64,000 bases of DNA from Glyphotaelius pellucidus (lineage: Eukaryota > Arthropoda > Insecta > Trichoptera > Limnephilidae): positions 12,309,537 to 12,373,536 of the forward strand of contig OW386537.1 in the NCBI GenBank assembly GCA_936435175.1. The letters are read 5' to 3'. Made by a program: the position numbers and the translations under genes. The notes under the pieces are model-generated. The model had not been told where the DNA came from. It saw nothing but the letters and a program-made list of their open reading frames with translations, and ran no database searches. Shown in pieces: positions 22,544 to 34,802 of this stretch. Numbering within the stretch: the stretch's first letter is position 1; each line of letters begins with the position of its first letter.

Positions 22544-23042
22544 ATTAAAATTTGTCTTGCCTCATTGCACACTTAAATTGATATATTTTTCATTGGTAGA
22601 ATCTATTCTTAGATATGGAATTCGAAGCTGGGGAAATACAAGCATGACTTATATTAAGCATGTACAAAATTTGCAAACCTCTATCATAAAACATATTGTA
22701 TCACCTAATTTATATAGACAAAGACACAATGTGCAGCTTTTATATTGTGCTGAGAACCTACTCCCAATAAAAGGTATATTCTGGTTACTTACCATTAAGG
22801 ATAACTGGGGAGATAGTACTTATAAAAAACCACTGGTACATAGTCACAGCACACGACTCACAGAAAAAAAAGGCCTAAATATACCTAAAATATCAAATAA
22901 GTATGGAAGCCGAACGCTGCAGTACTGTGTACCGGTGATTTTTAATAAAATCAAAAATAGATTTGTTATTGAGGAAAATGAGAGTATAAATATAAAAATT
23001 GTGAAGATGTGGATTATGAGTGAAAAATCAGTATATCTGTAA
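22533..23042 (+). pseudogene. LINE ORF2 C-terminal part, after frameshift
   Basis: Continues the previous frame after a shift: NFYKLKFVLPHCTLKLIYFS, LVESILRYGIRSWGNT, then HVQNLQTSIIKHIV, LLPIKGIFWLLTIKD, GLNIPKISNKYGSRTLQY and a stop at 23040. 'Y.SLVESILRYGI..WG' and 'Q..IIK.I' are standard for the C-terminal region of CR1/Jockey-type polymerases. No stops inside, so only the single frameshift separates it from the RT domain. Confidence 0.8.
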
Positions 23043-23443
23043 AAAAAATGTTCAAAGATGAAAAAGAAAGATTGATGATGTAATGGTTTCTAATTATTAA
23101 GAATATATTACCTTTTTCTTGAATGATAGATACAAATCTGTTAAATATTGTATGCCTTTGTAAACATAAAATGTTGTTTTTTTTTTTTTTTTTTACTGTA
23201 TTTATTTTCATTAACTGTAAAGTAGGTTGCACCAACCAGTTCATTAGGATTTGATTGTCTCTATTTGCTTTCTTCTTTACAATTTTAAATTTTATAAATA
23301 TGTTTTTTATTTATTTCAAATGGTAATGGATGTATATTGAGGTAGAACCTGCAGACAAGCAGCCATGTGGCAGCTTCGCGGGATTACCTATTTAAATTGC
23401 CAATTTTATCTGTATTTGTTAAGTATGTTTTTGTTAGAAATAA

Positions 23444-23467
23444 TAAAAAAAAAAAAAAAAAAAAAAA
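23444..23467 (+). terminator. LINE polyadenylation signal and poly(A)
   Basis: AATAAT/AATAAA directly continued by an uninterrupted A run; marks the RNA 3' end of the inserted LINE. Confidence 0.8.
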
Positions 23468-23897
23468 ATGCCAAATACAAACAATATGTTGACATGTTTG
23501 TTAAAAGCATCCATAGTGTCAAAAAGTATGTTCCAGTGTCTTCAAACCATCACATGCTTTATCCTAAACCAATCAGCAGCTCAGTTAGGCTATTTATTAC
23601 AATTTCCGCAAAAGAACACCGACACTTCAAAGTATACATTTATTATGCGGTAAATATATTCACAAAGCATTTGCATTTGAACAGTTTCAAGTTCATGATT
23701 TAAATAGGTTTTGTCAAGAACACGTGGCGAATTAAATGAGTAATGACAGATGAATTATTATTCAAGGAATGATATTTGCAACGATTACAAATGTTAACCT
23801 ATAATCTGAGTTCAAACCGATTACTACACACATTACAACTTTTATAAGATCTTCCTTAATAATTCTGTTAAAATACGTTAACTTTATCAACCATACG
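23468..23897. other. Spacer
   Basis: Nothing recognised. Confidence 0.4.
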
Positions 23898-24440
23898 GAT
23901 ATTTATTTATTTTATTTACGGACAAATGGACCAAATATAACAATAACACGAATAAAAAAAGAGATGAAAATGAAAGGAGAGTACATATAAATGAAGAGCA
24001 TTGACAAAATACATATAATATAAAAGTACATATAGAAGATAAGTAGCTTGAAGACGGATTTAAAAGGCTTTAAAAATTACACATTGCGTGTCGGCTGCCG
24101 AAAGTCATTTAGGCTTACACCGAAAAATTCAATGCTTTAATTTGCTTTGACAAGTCACGACATTCTGGATAAAAGAGAATGCTATCCATAATTAGTAGAA
24201 TGTTGATTGAGGAACAGCAATTTATTATTTCGGAGTTTACGGGAAGGGATGTTGAACTGGATGAGTTGTAATAAAGCAGGTGTGTCAGTAATACTGTTGA
24301 TAATTTTGAATATGCAAATTAGGTCAGAGTCCTTTCTACGTTTTTCTAAAGAAGAAATGTTTGAAGTTTGTTCAATTTCATCATACGAGTACTCGTTATC
24401 GTTTAATTGATTATCGGATTTCGTTTTAATTAAAGCATTG
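23898..24440 (-). pseudogene. LINE C-terminus and 3' UTR (second family)
   Basis: Minus-strand translation reads SLEKRRKDSDLICIFKIINS, then ITDTPALLQLIQFNIPSR and KLRNNKLLFLNQHSTNYG before the first stop. This is the C-terminal 'LE.RR...DL...YKI.NG..D' region of CR1/Jockey LINEs. More fragments follow (SLLSRM, FFGVSLNDFRQ). The 3' UTR ends in a TAAA-rich tail (seen as 'atttatttattttatttacg' at 23900-23920), so the element was inserted on the minus strand and is 5'-truncated. Confidence 0.75.
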
Positions 24441-25851
24441 GCCGCCCTAATACCGCCCTTTATGGTAGCGATAAATGGCTCAAAGAATCAGGGGAGAATA
24501 TAAAAAAAGTTCAAAGATCCCAATTCGGTGAGTTTAAAGAACCCATAAGCCAAATATATGGACTGGATGACCGATGAATAAGTCGTGGCCTCTCTCTAGT
24601 AGGCGTTCGGAACTTTTTTCTTTCTTCTTATTATTGTAATTTTTATTGAATATTATGAACTATGCTTTCAAGGAAGGTGAGAAATTGATATCTTGATTTC
24701 AAAATGAGAGGAACATTCATACAGTGCATTTCTGCAATCAGTTTTGCTGGCGAAATTCGCGAAACGTATCACAAAAACAAAATGTGACTGACCGCTTTTT
24801 CGTAACATTGTTGATGGGACATGATGTGTTTGTGTTTTCAGGTCATAGAAAGATCTTTAGATGAAATAATACTAACGTTGTCGGCTGTCGACCGCAATTT
24901 TATTCTTCGGAACGGGCCGTCTTGAAGTGCGTTCTTGGCAACCAACCGAAACGGTTGTGTAACTTAAACAAAACCATGTATCTATTTGATAATTACAGGT
25001 TTCCAGCAGACAAGACCGTATGTCTTGGTTAATGGGGAGTTTTGGATCATCATTATGCACATAACTGAAGTAGCCAAGAAAACAACGTGATGCAACCGGT
25101 CTGTATTATGGGTACAAGTACATTAATGTATGGCATACGGCTATAAAACACAACAGCAGTTACTCCATTTTCATGGCAAAAATTAACGAAACTTGTTTAT
25201 GTTATATTGCACAAATTAAAGCCTATTTTTCGAGTGTCTAGTAGTCAAGTTGATCTAGTTAGCATAATTTATGTCAATACGACCATGATCAATATATTTA
25301 ATCTAAGCCTCGAATCAAAGGCGTCGAGAAGGTCAATGTAAAACAATAAAAAAACATTCTTAACCCGGATAAATTCGTATTATGTAGGTTTGCATTTTTT
25401 CAAGATTTCTCATTAATTTATTTATTGAGTAGTTGCTTAACCTTTTATGAGATGTGAACGACCAGACATGAGTAAGAATCAAAGGTATGTCATAAGAAGA
25501 ACTTACGATATTTCAGAAGGTCGTATTGTGTTTCGGCCCCACAAAAAATGTAAGTATTGTGCCATGTGTACCTACCTGAATTAAGTACCTACCTATATAT
25601 TTACTTTAAATTTATAAACTGAATGTTAGGAAATTATGAGAAATGCGTTTATTCGTGCTCAGTCTAAGATAAACATCAAAATAATATAGTATCTTATAAA
25701 TTGCTTGTGAACACTGTTACAGGTGCAGAAAACGGGATATTATATTGTCAGAATGAAAACATTCCGAAAGTTAATACTCGTAGGAGTTAGTGAACTGGAA
25801 AATATGAAGGAATCCAATTTTCGGTTCAAGGTGTTTTAGGAAATCCCATAA
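24441..25851. other. Unassigned spacer
   Basis: No gene, RNA or repeat recognised in 1.4 kb. Confidence 0.4.
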
Positions 25852-26877
25852 TCCATACTAATATTATAAATGCGAAACTGCTCGAGTTTGTTTATGACCT
25901 TTTCAGGCATTAACCAATAAAAAGACTTTAAAAATTCATTCACCAACAGAAAGCTAATTATATGCGCAGACTATATTTTGTATATGATGGTAAGCTCTGG
26001 CGTTATGAAATTATAAATATTAATATATTATATTTGTTGTACGTTTTCTGTCGCTAACAAAAGCGAATTAATTGCAAATGTCAGAAAAAAATCATTCCCA
26101 TGGAAACGATGTTGATATATTATATATATTATATATAATATATAATCAGTCCTCAAAACAATGGTCACCCTACAAAAGTCTACATGTTTACATGAATGTA
26201 CTACCTAGCGCCAGCAGTTTAGTAATAATCTCAACCTGTAAGAAATGCAACAATATTGTTCTTTCAATATCTGTATAATTTTGTGTTATTTTGTTAATTG
26301 TAGAATTGTTAACCTCAACACAGGCTTGTCCTAGTGAGGTTGCAAATTGTTTTGTAAACATATCTACCTGCAATGTAAAGATACAATAAATAAATAAATA
26401 AAATAAATAAACAAATATTTGTGGGCTCTAAGCTGGTAGGTACTCAGCCCCCTGGTCAGCTACTGCCCCAGAAAATTCAAATATTAGAATATGTTTTGTT
26501 TTTTTTTTGGACAAGCTAGAATAAATGTCAGATAAGAGTTTCTACATTAAAAATATAATTCGTAACGATTATAAAGACTGAATAATAAATAGTGTAATTT
26601 TGTATTATATTAACAAACTTCCAAATATTTAATTAAAAATAAACATCCGAAATGTTTGTAAGCGCATAAATTCCGAACGAATGAACAAAATTGGATAATT
26701 CTTTTTTTTCTTTGTGAAATTTAGGTGGCAGGCTAGATGTTTGAAAACTGAATGTAAGTGAATGAATGTATGGAATGGAGGGGGTGGGGGTGAGGGTGGA
26801 GGGGGCTTATTGATAAGTTCAACCGCTCCAGTAATTTCCCATAATACCATGTGAGCGAAGCCGCGGGGAAAAGCTAG
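25852..26877 (+). mobile_element. Helitron-like element, copy 3, with nested LINE tail
   Basis: TCCATACTAATATTATAAAT at 25852 to CTAG at 26874-26877, with the same inner blocks as copies 1 and 2. It is split after 'gatgttgatatat' (about 26120) by an inserted LINE 3' end (26134-26405) and resumes at 'atttgtgggctctaagc'. Confidence 0.75.
26134..26405 (+). repeat. LINE 3' end with hairpin, nested in Helitron copy 3
   Basis: Nearly identical to the reverse complement of 16745-17012. Hairpin 'aacctcaacacaggc...cctagtgaggtt' at about 26310-26341, tail 'aataaataaataaataaaat' at 26384-26403. A strongly palindromic AT repeat ('tatatattatatataatata') marks the left junction. Confidence 0.75.
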
Positions 26878-28939
26878 TACAGTTATATATGGCAATATTA
26901 TATTTCTTTAATTTGAAACCTTCATAGATTATCAACAAAATAAATCATTTGGTAGGCTATTCTCAACAAAATATGAGCTTTTACTAAAACAGTGGTACAA
27001 TTTGTTGTTTTGATTTTAATTTATCATACGCAGACAAACGTTGGATTTTATAGCATTATTAAAAACTTTCAAACAGTTAAAACAATTTAGGTGTACTTGG
27101 TTATGTTTAACGAGTTTATGGTAACGGGACATTCGTAACCCGTTTAAAAAATGCAATCAGCAGTGAACGTGATAATAAAATATTAATTTGTACCTAATTT
27201 TAAGTAATTAAATCCATTACGACATGATGTTTTGATACTTAAAAATCGATTGGAAAATGGTAATAATAAATAAACACTATTGTTCTATTTTTTTTAACTA
27301 ATTTTTGAAAATGCTTTTCTAAGTTTTTATTAGGTTAGTTATTACTTCACACTTATCAACAGACATTAAAAAGTAATGCATATTTTGTACACGTTATTTT
27401 TTAAAATAAGGTACATAGTCAGTTTGTAAATGTATGCGCCATGTTTATATTTTTATAGTGGCAATTGGCTACATATTTATGTATTTGTATAAAGTTAACA
27501 ATCAGATTTGATAGCAGGATGTACCAACTATTAGATGTTTAAAGCAAAATTTGCGTTACACAGTTGATGTGCTTAAAATTACCGGAAAAGTGTTATTACG
27601 CCATTTTAACATTTAAAAAAGTAGAACCAAAGATGTTTTTTTTATTATTGGCAAGAAAAGTTATTTAAAACAATATTTAAAATAAGGAATTAGAATAAAA
27701 AACTTTATTGGAAAAAAAAAAAAAAAACATTTGTGATTTAAAACAAATATATGTTTTTTGTTTGTAATTGTAAAAACACGATTTAAAATATTTATTTTGT
27801 AAAATTTCGGGATGACTGGATACGCTTAATACGAATATTTTTCAGAAAATAACGTTTTATTCACGTTTTTATTGAAAAACAGTGCATTAAAACTTTCAAT
27901 ACGAAATGTCATAGAAAACGGATATAAATTATTATAAATGGCTGTCATTTGTCATCCCGTACAACGAAAGTAAATTTAATTTTGCGTAATTGAAATTTTA
28001 AGTGCAGTAGCTACGAGTATTTCACATCGCCCAGAATGCCGATAGTTCTTTAGTCGTTTTAAGATGAATCAAGCTGACAAAATATTATTTTTTTTGGTTT
28101 ATTGTACATATAATTAATAAACAGTATTTGAAAAATGACCAAATAACGTATATATAAACTTTTTGGGCTAGTTCTGACCCACGCCACCAACAACGTCAAT
28201 TCATTGGGATACTCGTGAGGCTACGCACCCCCTTACGCCTAATTGGGTCATTTTGGCGGCATTCGAGAAGTGTACAAAGATTTTGGCAAAATAAAAAATT
28301 ATTTATAATAAACGTATTATGAAAAAAGGCAACAAAAATCTGTAATTATAGTTAGGTGGTGAATATCGAAACAAACTTAGAGATTCCTCATAGTATGTCG
28401 CAATGGTAGATCAGTGATTAAGTACACACCTGATTCAGTTTGCTGTTTCAACACGTTATTTGTTCGGAAGCTAATGTGTTTTGCTAACATTATTTAAACT
28501 CTGATTTCATCGATTTCTAAGCAGAATAATAATTACTTTGCATTAAACTACGGAACTCTTCAACCACCTGTCAGCGTTTGGATTTATTTTAAAACACAAG
28601 TAAGGCGATAATAAGAGCAGAGAGTGGCGACATTTCACGAGGAACGTTCAAATTACAGCAATTGTGGAATATTGATCATTATCGAGTGTACTCAGATTTA
28701 GTGAACCTCGAATAGAAAGTGTACATAGAATGCACAGCGAAATACACAACCACAACATTTTACAAGAGGGAAGAAAGTTAACAGACACGCGCATTCATCA
28801 AACTGCTACTTAAATAATAAGTTAGGATATAAAGAGAATTATACAAACCGGTACAGACGAATCTTCAAAGCACAAAAGAAACTAATTATTTAAACTCAAA
28901 ACAAAAGTTTTTCACTCGCTTGTAAGGACGGCTTTTCGC
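26878..28939. other. AT-rich spacer
   Basis: Two kilobases without a recognisable gene. The patch at 28150-28270 is less AT-rich but yields no readable frame. Confidence 0.4.
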
Positions 28940-28964
28940 GACGTCCTGTCAGTGGAACAAAGCT

Positions 28965-29453
28965 TTACACTAAATTCTGACGGTCGCGCGTATTAATTTT
29001 CAGAACACTTAGAAGTACATCGACGTTTGTAATAACGTAAACAAACACGTACCACATATTGTTATTATGAACGATTTCGTTTTCTTTTGGCATCCGTTGT
29101 GTAATGTCTACGTCGAATACTTCAGGCGGAATGTTGACAGTCGGTAGTGCCAGCGCTGGTATGATTAAATAGTACGGCAGCGAGCGCGAGCGGTTTAGCG
29201 GGATTTTAGCGGCGACGCTCGTACGGTGGAAGGCAGAACGAAGAACGGTAATGTTGTGGTTTCGCTCGCGTGTTTCCCGCACGAAAGTCGGCGCGAGAAT
29301 GGACTTTTGCAACGGCCACAATCTATAATACTTACTCTCTGAAAGACCTTCTCGGTCGTCCTTCCATGTTACGCGAAGATGGGCGAAGAAAGTCGATTGG
29401 AAATGTGCAGACTGCAACAAAGGCAACGAACAAAACAAATATGTCGATAACAC
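28965..29453 (-). other. CpG-rich patch with a 162-codon open frame
   Basis: The densest CpG cluster in the window (29190-29310). The minus frame runs through it without stops, but its sequence resembles no family I know. On minus a good donor-like site ATGTG/GTACGTG lies near 29048-29054, so part of the frame could be a first exon ending there. In insects CpG clusters of this type often mark promoters of broadly expressed genes; this is an inference only. Confidence 0.25.
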
Positions 29454-29941
29454 CGTAAAAAAGAAGTTGCATGATTCCTACTTGTACCACGATATCAGGA
29501 CACCAACACATGATTTTTTAAAAACAATATTGGAATGATTATAAGGTCACTGCGACAAAAATAATAAAACTGAAATATTTTTTCCTACTATCACTATATC
29601 ATAAGCATATAATTTGTTCCCTGAGCCTGGAAAGAAGATTTTATGATAGATTTTAAAGGCTTACAACATTAAACTTTACTGATAATGTCAAAATAATAAA
29701 TAAATACACAAAGAAAAATGAGACAGAGAGTGATGTTTTCAATTGGTTGCTAATATAAATGTTTATTTATTTATTGTTTGAAACATTTACAGAGTGTTAA
29801 CGATTATTAAATTAATAAAATTGCTATTGGGATGTGCCTATACATTAACACACCAATTAAAAGTATTCATAGCATGCGTAAATAAAGGTTTAGTTGTTAC
29901 TAGGTGAAGATGCTACTAGTGAAATAATAGAAATAATAATA
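29454..29941. other. Spacer
   Basis: Nothing recognised. Confidence 0.4.
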
Positions 29942-30150
29942 CAAAATTAATAAAACACTTAGTTTTAACCACTTTTATTGTTGAAAATGTAACATGTTTG
30001 TAAGCAAAGCTTATTTGATCAGGGTTTACTTAAAACTTCATCAGAGTTTACTTAGATTTAAGTGAACCCTGATTAAGTAAGCATTGCTTACGAAACATGT
30101 TGGTTTTTAAACAATAAAACGGTTAAAACCAAGTATTTTATTAATTTTGA
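29942..30150. mobile_element. Foldback MITE, about 209 bp
   Basis: Left arm from 'caaaattaataaaacactt' through 'aacatgtttgtaagcaa' and 'tgatcagggtttacttaaa' pairs with the right arm 'tttaagtgaaccctgat', 'gcttacgaaacatgtt', 'aagtattttattaattttg'. Nearly the whole element folds into one hairpin, with about 90 bp per arm. Confidence 0.8.
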
Positions 30151-30427
30151 ATTAAAACGGGTCCAAAATAAGTTTATTGTGTTTGAATAAGAACTAATAG
30201 TAAGTAAAATAAAATATAAAACGTAGTAAGTTTACAGTACAGAGAAAGAGAAGAAAGAGAAGAAAGAAAAGAAATAATAATGAAATATAATTTTTAGATC
30301 ACATATTTCTATTTGCCAAAACGTCACATTAGCTTATAGTTAACAAAATTGGCATATGTTTTTTTTTAAAACACGAGACTATTTATAATTTATTTGTATT
30401 TCATTATTATTATTATTATTTATTTTT

Positions 30428-30836
30428 TTTATAGTTAATACCGCACAAGAGTCCCAACTGCTCCCGTCTGGAGCCAGTGAGACTATGGCATCCCCAATCG
30501 GGGTATGTTGTGAGGCTGAAGGTAGTGGGGAGGGGAAGGAGATAGGGAAGAGGAAGGTGGGGAAGTACCTGGCTATTCAGATCTGGTCACTAAACACGGC
30601 TAAAGCCATTTCAAGCAACGTTTCAATTCTGAATGGTGGTCTTACACCAGGGCGATACTGATAGTATCTTCCACTCTGGAACGTGCCGCAAATATACTAT
30701 TTATTATTTTAAATGAATAAATTGTGAAATAACACAAATTAATCATATAAAATTTATTTGCGCACGCCGGGTTCGAACCCGCGACCTTCGTATTGTGAGT
30801 CGAGAGTCTTGCCTCGGGACCACGGAGGCCGTCAAA
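30428..30836 (-). mobile_element. SINE-A, full length with tRNA-like head (best copy)
   Basis: About 400 bp. Minus-strand order: tRNA-like head (30835-30765) with A box 'tggtcccgaggc' and a perfect B box 'gcgggttcgaacccgg'; an AT-rich joint; body 'gcacgttccagagtgg', 'agtatcgccctggtgt', 'attcagaattgaaacg', 'gctttagccgtgtttag', pyrimidine block, 'gatgccatagtctcac', 'gactcttgtgcggtat', then a T/A-rich 3' end. Internal RNA polymerase III promoter boxes and lack of coding frames define it as a tRNA-derived SINE that would need LINE enzymes to move. Confidence 0.85.
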
Positions 30837-31549
30837 TATTTTATTATGGCCGTTTATATATATTTTATTTTATAAAATACACATTTAATGTACACATTAT
30901 CACATTCTATGGTATTATACAATCTAAACATTTGAGACATTGGATTTCAATCCAATAGGCAATACTGTTATTAAATAAATCAAGATGAAATGATTTATGA
31001 CTTCTTCAATAACGTCTATTAAGAACTTTAATGTGAATGTAATGAGAGGTTTTAAACTTGTTGTGAATAATTTGTGTGTAAATCTATTAAGTCAGCAGAT
31101 TATCTTCTTTTTTCTAATGAAAGAAAATTAAATATTTCTAAACAAAGTTGTAAAGGCAAGCTATAAACCAATAAACATCTTCATTTTACGCACATTTTTG
31201 TTAAACAAAAATTAAACCGACTTCATTAGGAAACAAAAATTATTATGTATATATGTATATTAAAACAAAACAAAAATTATTATGTGTATATGTATATTAA
31301 GTATATTTTATTTAACCATAATTTTTTTACGCCTTATTTCAAGTATATCTACACACAAGTACATAAACAACCTGAATACAATTTTTTATAAGAAAAACTC
31401 TCTTTTTATAACTTTTTGATTTGTTTGTTATTTTCATTTAGATTATAAGTGTTATCTTCTTCTTCAATGATATATAACCTGAATACAATTAAAAAATGAA
31501 TCATAAAGACCATACTAAAAGTACCCATTAGAACGCATTCAATTGAAAT
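30837..31549. other. AT-rich spacer
   Basis: Nothing recognised apart from a near-repeat 'aaaattattatgt.tatatgt' at 31238 and 31270. Confidence 0.4.
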
Positions 31550-31912
31550 TTTCAATAGTTTTACGTACAAATGCACAACAAATATATGCCAAAAAAATAT
31601 TATTGAAGTTATTCAAAAATATCGAATCATCTAGACCGCGTATGCATAACACTAGAAAATATTTCAAGTTATAAAACCACATTCGGACAAAGAAACTACA
31701 CATGTTTTGCAACAAAACTCCATAACATCCTTCCCCAAGATATAAAACTAATAAAAAATTCTAATGAGTACAAATAAAGTACGAATATTGCTGAAAGAGG
31801 TCAATGAAAACACCCTAATGAAGACACTAAAAATGACAAATAGGACAATTAAACTATACTTAAATAACTTTAGTCCGCCTCGGCACAGGACCTCCTGGTG
31901 AGGAGGACTAAG
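31550..31912 (+). pseudogene. LINE C-terminus joined to the conserved 3' hairpin
   Basis: Reads SSYKTTFGQRNYTCFATKLH, NILPQDIKLIKNSNEYK and RILLKEVNENTLMKTL in close frames. The pattern '(Y/F)G......F....LHN.LP..IK' is the end of CR1/Jockey-type ORF2. It is followed at 31872-31908 by the hairpin 'gtcc.cctcggcacagg...tcctggtgaggaggac'. This copy ties the hairpin found at 7.6, 16.8 and 26.3 kb to LINE coding sequence. Confidence 0.6.
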
Positions 31913-33940
31913 AAATACAATATTTACACTTAAATTCACAGTTAAATTCACAGTTGAGACATAACCCACGAAAAACTGCAAGTTTAGCATCCTTTACTTT
32001 TACACGTAGTTCATTGAACATTTTAAAACCATTACAAAAAATATTGCTCATTTTAGTATATCTACTGTCCCAATATACCATTGGCCTTTTTAAAGCAACA
32101 TTGTCATTCTTGTGTTATGCTAATACAGTTCTTATTCGGTAACTGACTATTATGAATGTACGCTTTACTCTGTTTTTATTTAGTTTTTATCGTCGGTATT
32201 CGCAATGGTGTTTTATTATGAACGGAAATAATCGTTAAAAACTACAATGCAAAACGCTAAAACAATGAAATAAAAGGCCGGGTTTTTTATTATCCCATAA
32301 ATTAATGAGATGTAAAAGTAACGATGTAATTTGTTATTCTGGTTATATTTTTAAATTACGAGTGAATTTGGATAAAATGTATTTTATTAGTTTTGAAAAT
32401 CGACATTGATTCCGTTTCGCGAAGCGATGGTATTTTAAATTATTGAAAAACGATTCAATTATTTTTCCACAAATGCTCGGTAGCTAGATACGGACAAAAT
32501 AAACAGAAAATCATAATAATTTAGAATACGGCGTTAAAAAAGTGACAAATACGGTTGGAAAATAAATTTTAAAAACAAACGTGCCTTGAACAAGATCAAA
32601 GAGCAAAAGAGTACCTAGGTTGTATTAAGAAATCATGAAGATTAAAATGTTTTTACGACACCGTTTAGAGAGATCGTTTCCCGACGCTAAAACAAAAATA
32701 GAAAAAGCAGTAAAACTCTCATAACTGAAAGATATCAACGCGCGCCGGTTAAAGCGAGAAACCCAAATATAAGACCAATCGATTATCAATTTATTCTTGT
32801 CGAATTCTAATCACACGACGTTTAAATTTTGTGACGGTTATAAAAATAAACATCAATGGTAATAAATCTGTAATAATAATAAAAGGTTTCTGCGTATCTG
32901 TTTTACTTTATACCGTGGCGCTGGGTTTTTTACTATTTTATGTAACCGATTTTGTCGTAAAATTTTGTACTGTAAAACGGGTAATAAAATTATTTTTCAA
33001 ATATTTATGGAATTCGTCAATCAGGAAGTAAAGCCAGGTTTACAAACAGAAAGTAACAAAAAATCAACGATAGCTCTAATTTCCGAAAAAGGTTTGGTAT
33101 TCTGTAACGGCGCGTACGAATACCTTTGGCTTTCACTTGTCAGCGATGGTAAAATATCTATAGAGGGTATGACACGAATATAGTCAAACAAAATGTATCA
33201 AAAATGATATACCGTATAAGAACTTCAGCTGTATAGAAATAAGGAACTCGTATTTGAAGAATGATGTAAGGCTAAAAAAGTGAAAGAGAAAGGTAAATAA
33301 ATAGAATATACATCTTGTAATTAAACATAACTTAATTTATTTCAAGCAAAATTTTGATTCTAATTGGAGTCCCTCACTAGGGTATACCACTGAGTTGTAT
33401 ATTTTATCATTAACCCATCAAGCTAATTTGCTTGGTTTTCAGAACAACTCATATATGTCTCATAGAAATCTTGTGTCTCCCTTACTATCATGGTTAGTAA
33501 TATCATATAGTGTTAAAAAGAAAAAACAACAGGCCTTATATTAAAATCTAAAAGTTAACTGCAAAATAATTAATATGAATACTTTTATAAATCCAAAGTT
33601 TCCGACCACAGTTTGAAAAAAATTATAAAACTTTGGGAATTTTTTATTAATTATTTTCCCTTAAAACGACAAAAAAGTGAGTTGACGCTTATTACATTAT
33701 TTGCATAGTAAAATAAGTGTGTGTTTTTATTTTTTTTTCGTTATCAGTAATTTCACTTAGGAAAAACGTAAGACGAGCTATTTTTAGAAATTTTTTATGT
33801 TTAAAAAATTGTATTTTTATTTAACATAAAAAAATTTGAAAGAGTAAATACTGTGACAAAATTGTCACCTTTCTCAGACAGTTTTTAGTTTTCGCAAGCG
33901 TTCAGAAATATTCCATTTATTTGGATTTTATTGTAAAGTG
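31913..33940. other. AT-rich spacer
   Basis: No gene recognised. Two short open frames near 32831-33183 on plus have no recognisable domain; one has a hydrophobic stretch. Confidence 0.35.
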
Positions 33941-34257
33941 GTAAATATTTTGATCTCTCGACAAAATAGGCACAAAGCCTGAGGCCCTAACTCAACAGAA
34001 CAGAAACCCACAGGAAAATTATGTATCTCAGTGGATATTATCCTTGGGTGGAGGGAATTAAATTTATAATGTAAAATATTTTGATCTCTATCCTTGATAT
34101 TATCCTTGGGTGGAGGGATTAAATTTATAATGTACAATATTTTGATCTTTCGACAAAATAAACACTAAGCCTGAGGCCCTAACTCAACAGAACAGAAACC
34201 CAGAGGAAAATTATGTATCTCTGTGGATATTATCCTTGGGTGGAGGGATTAAATTTT
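33941..34257 (+). repeat. Tandem repeat, two long units and one short
   Basis: Unit 33941-34068 ('gtaaatattttgatct', 'gcctgaggccctaactcaac', 'ccttgggtggaggg') recurs at 34133-34257 with few changes. Between them a short partial unit repeats only 'gatattatccttgggtgg' to 'aatattttgatct'. Confidence 0.85.
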
Positions 34258-34508
34258 AGTTTTTTCAGGGATCTTTTATCAGAAAAAACTACATTGATTT
34301 AAAGAAAAACTACATTGTTTTAAAATTTATGTGAAATAACCCTGATTAAATAAATGCATTGAAAATAGTTTCAGAATCTTCAGAAAATATTTATAACTCA
34401 AATTATGACAATATTTAATGACAATATTTAATTTGTTTGTCGGTAACCAGTTCCAAATGTCAGACAAATCCAAGGTATGCGTTAACAAAACCAGGAGTCA
34501 CTGGATAA

Positions 34509-34802
34509 CTGATTTTTTTTTTCAAAATACGAGTTCCACACAAAAGTTTCAACGGCCCGGAGCCGGTAAAACTGTGGTACGTTATTAGACTGGAATGGAA
34601 AAAATGAATGGAAAGAAGAGGGGAAGGAGAATAAATGAAAAGAGGAGGGGAAGGAGATGAGACAGATAATTGTCGAAAATGTTGAAAATATTCTGATAAG
34701 ATTTGGTTACCAAAAACGGAAAAAAGCTTTTTCGAGCAAAGTTTTGATTCTGAATGTTTATCGTTCACCAGGGCGATATCGAGAGTATCTATCACTCTAA
34801 AG
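34509..34802 (-). repeat. SINE-A relic
   Basis: Strongly diverged minus copy: T-run, 'acaaaagtttcaacggccc', 'ggagccggtaaaactgtgg', 'gattctgaatg', 'cagggcgatatcgagagtat'. No head. Confidence 0.55.

Larger units (their letters stand above)
21317..23467 (+). mobile_element. 5'-truncated LINE (CR1/Jockey-like) with poly(A) tail
   Basis: The best preserved retrotransposon here: RT domain and C-terminal region (21317-23042), about 400 bp of 3' UTR, AATAAA near 23444 and an A run of about 20 ending at 23467. The endonuclease domain and ORF1 are missing, as expected of 5' truncation during target-primed reverse transcription. A poly(T) of 18 lies inside the 3' UTR (23175-23193). No clear target duplication found. 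Confidence 0.85.

Noticed and set aside
28370..28480. tRNA-like stretch (aatggtagatcagtgatt...)
   Set aside because: Only a weak A-box resemblance; no B box or stems.
34460..34795. 111-codon minus frame
   Set aside because: Coincides with a decayed SINE-A; not coding.
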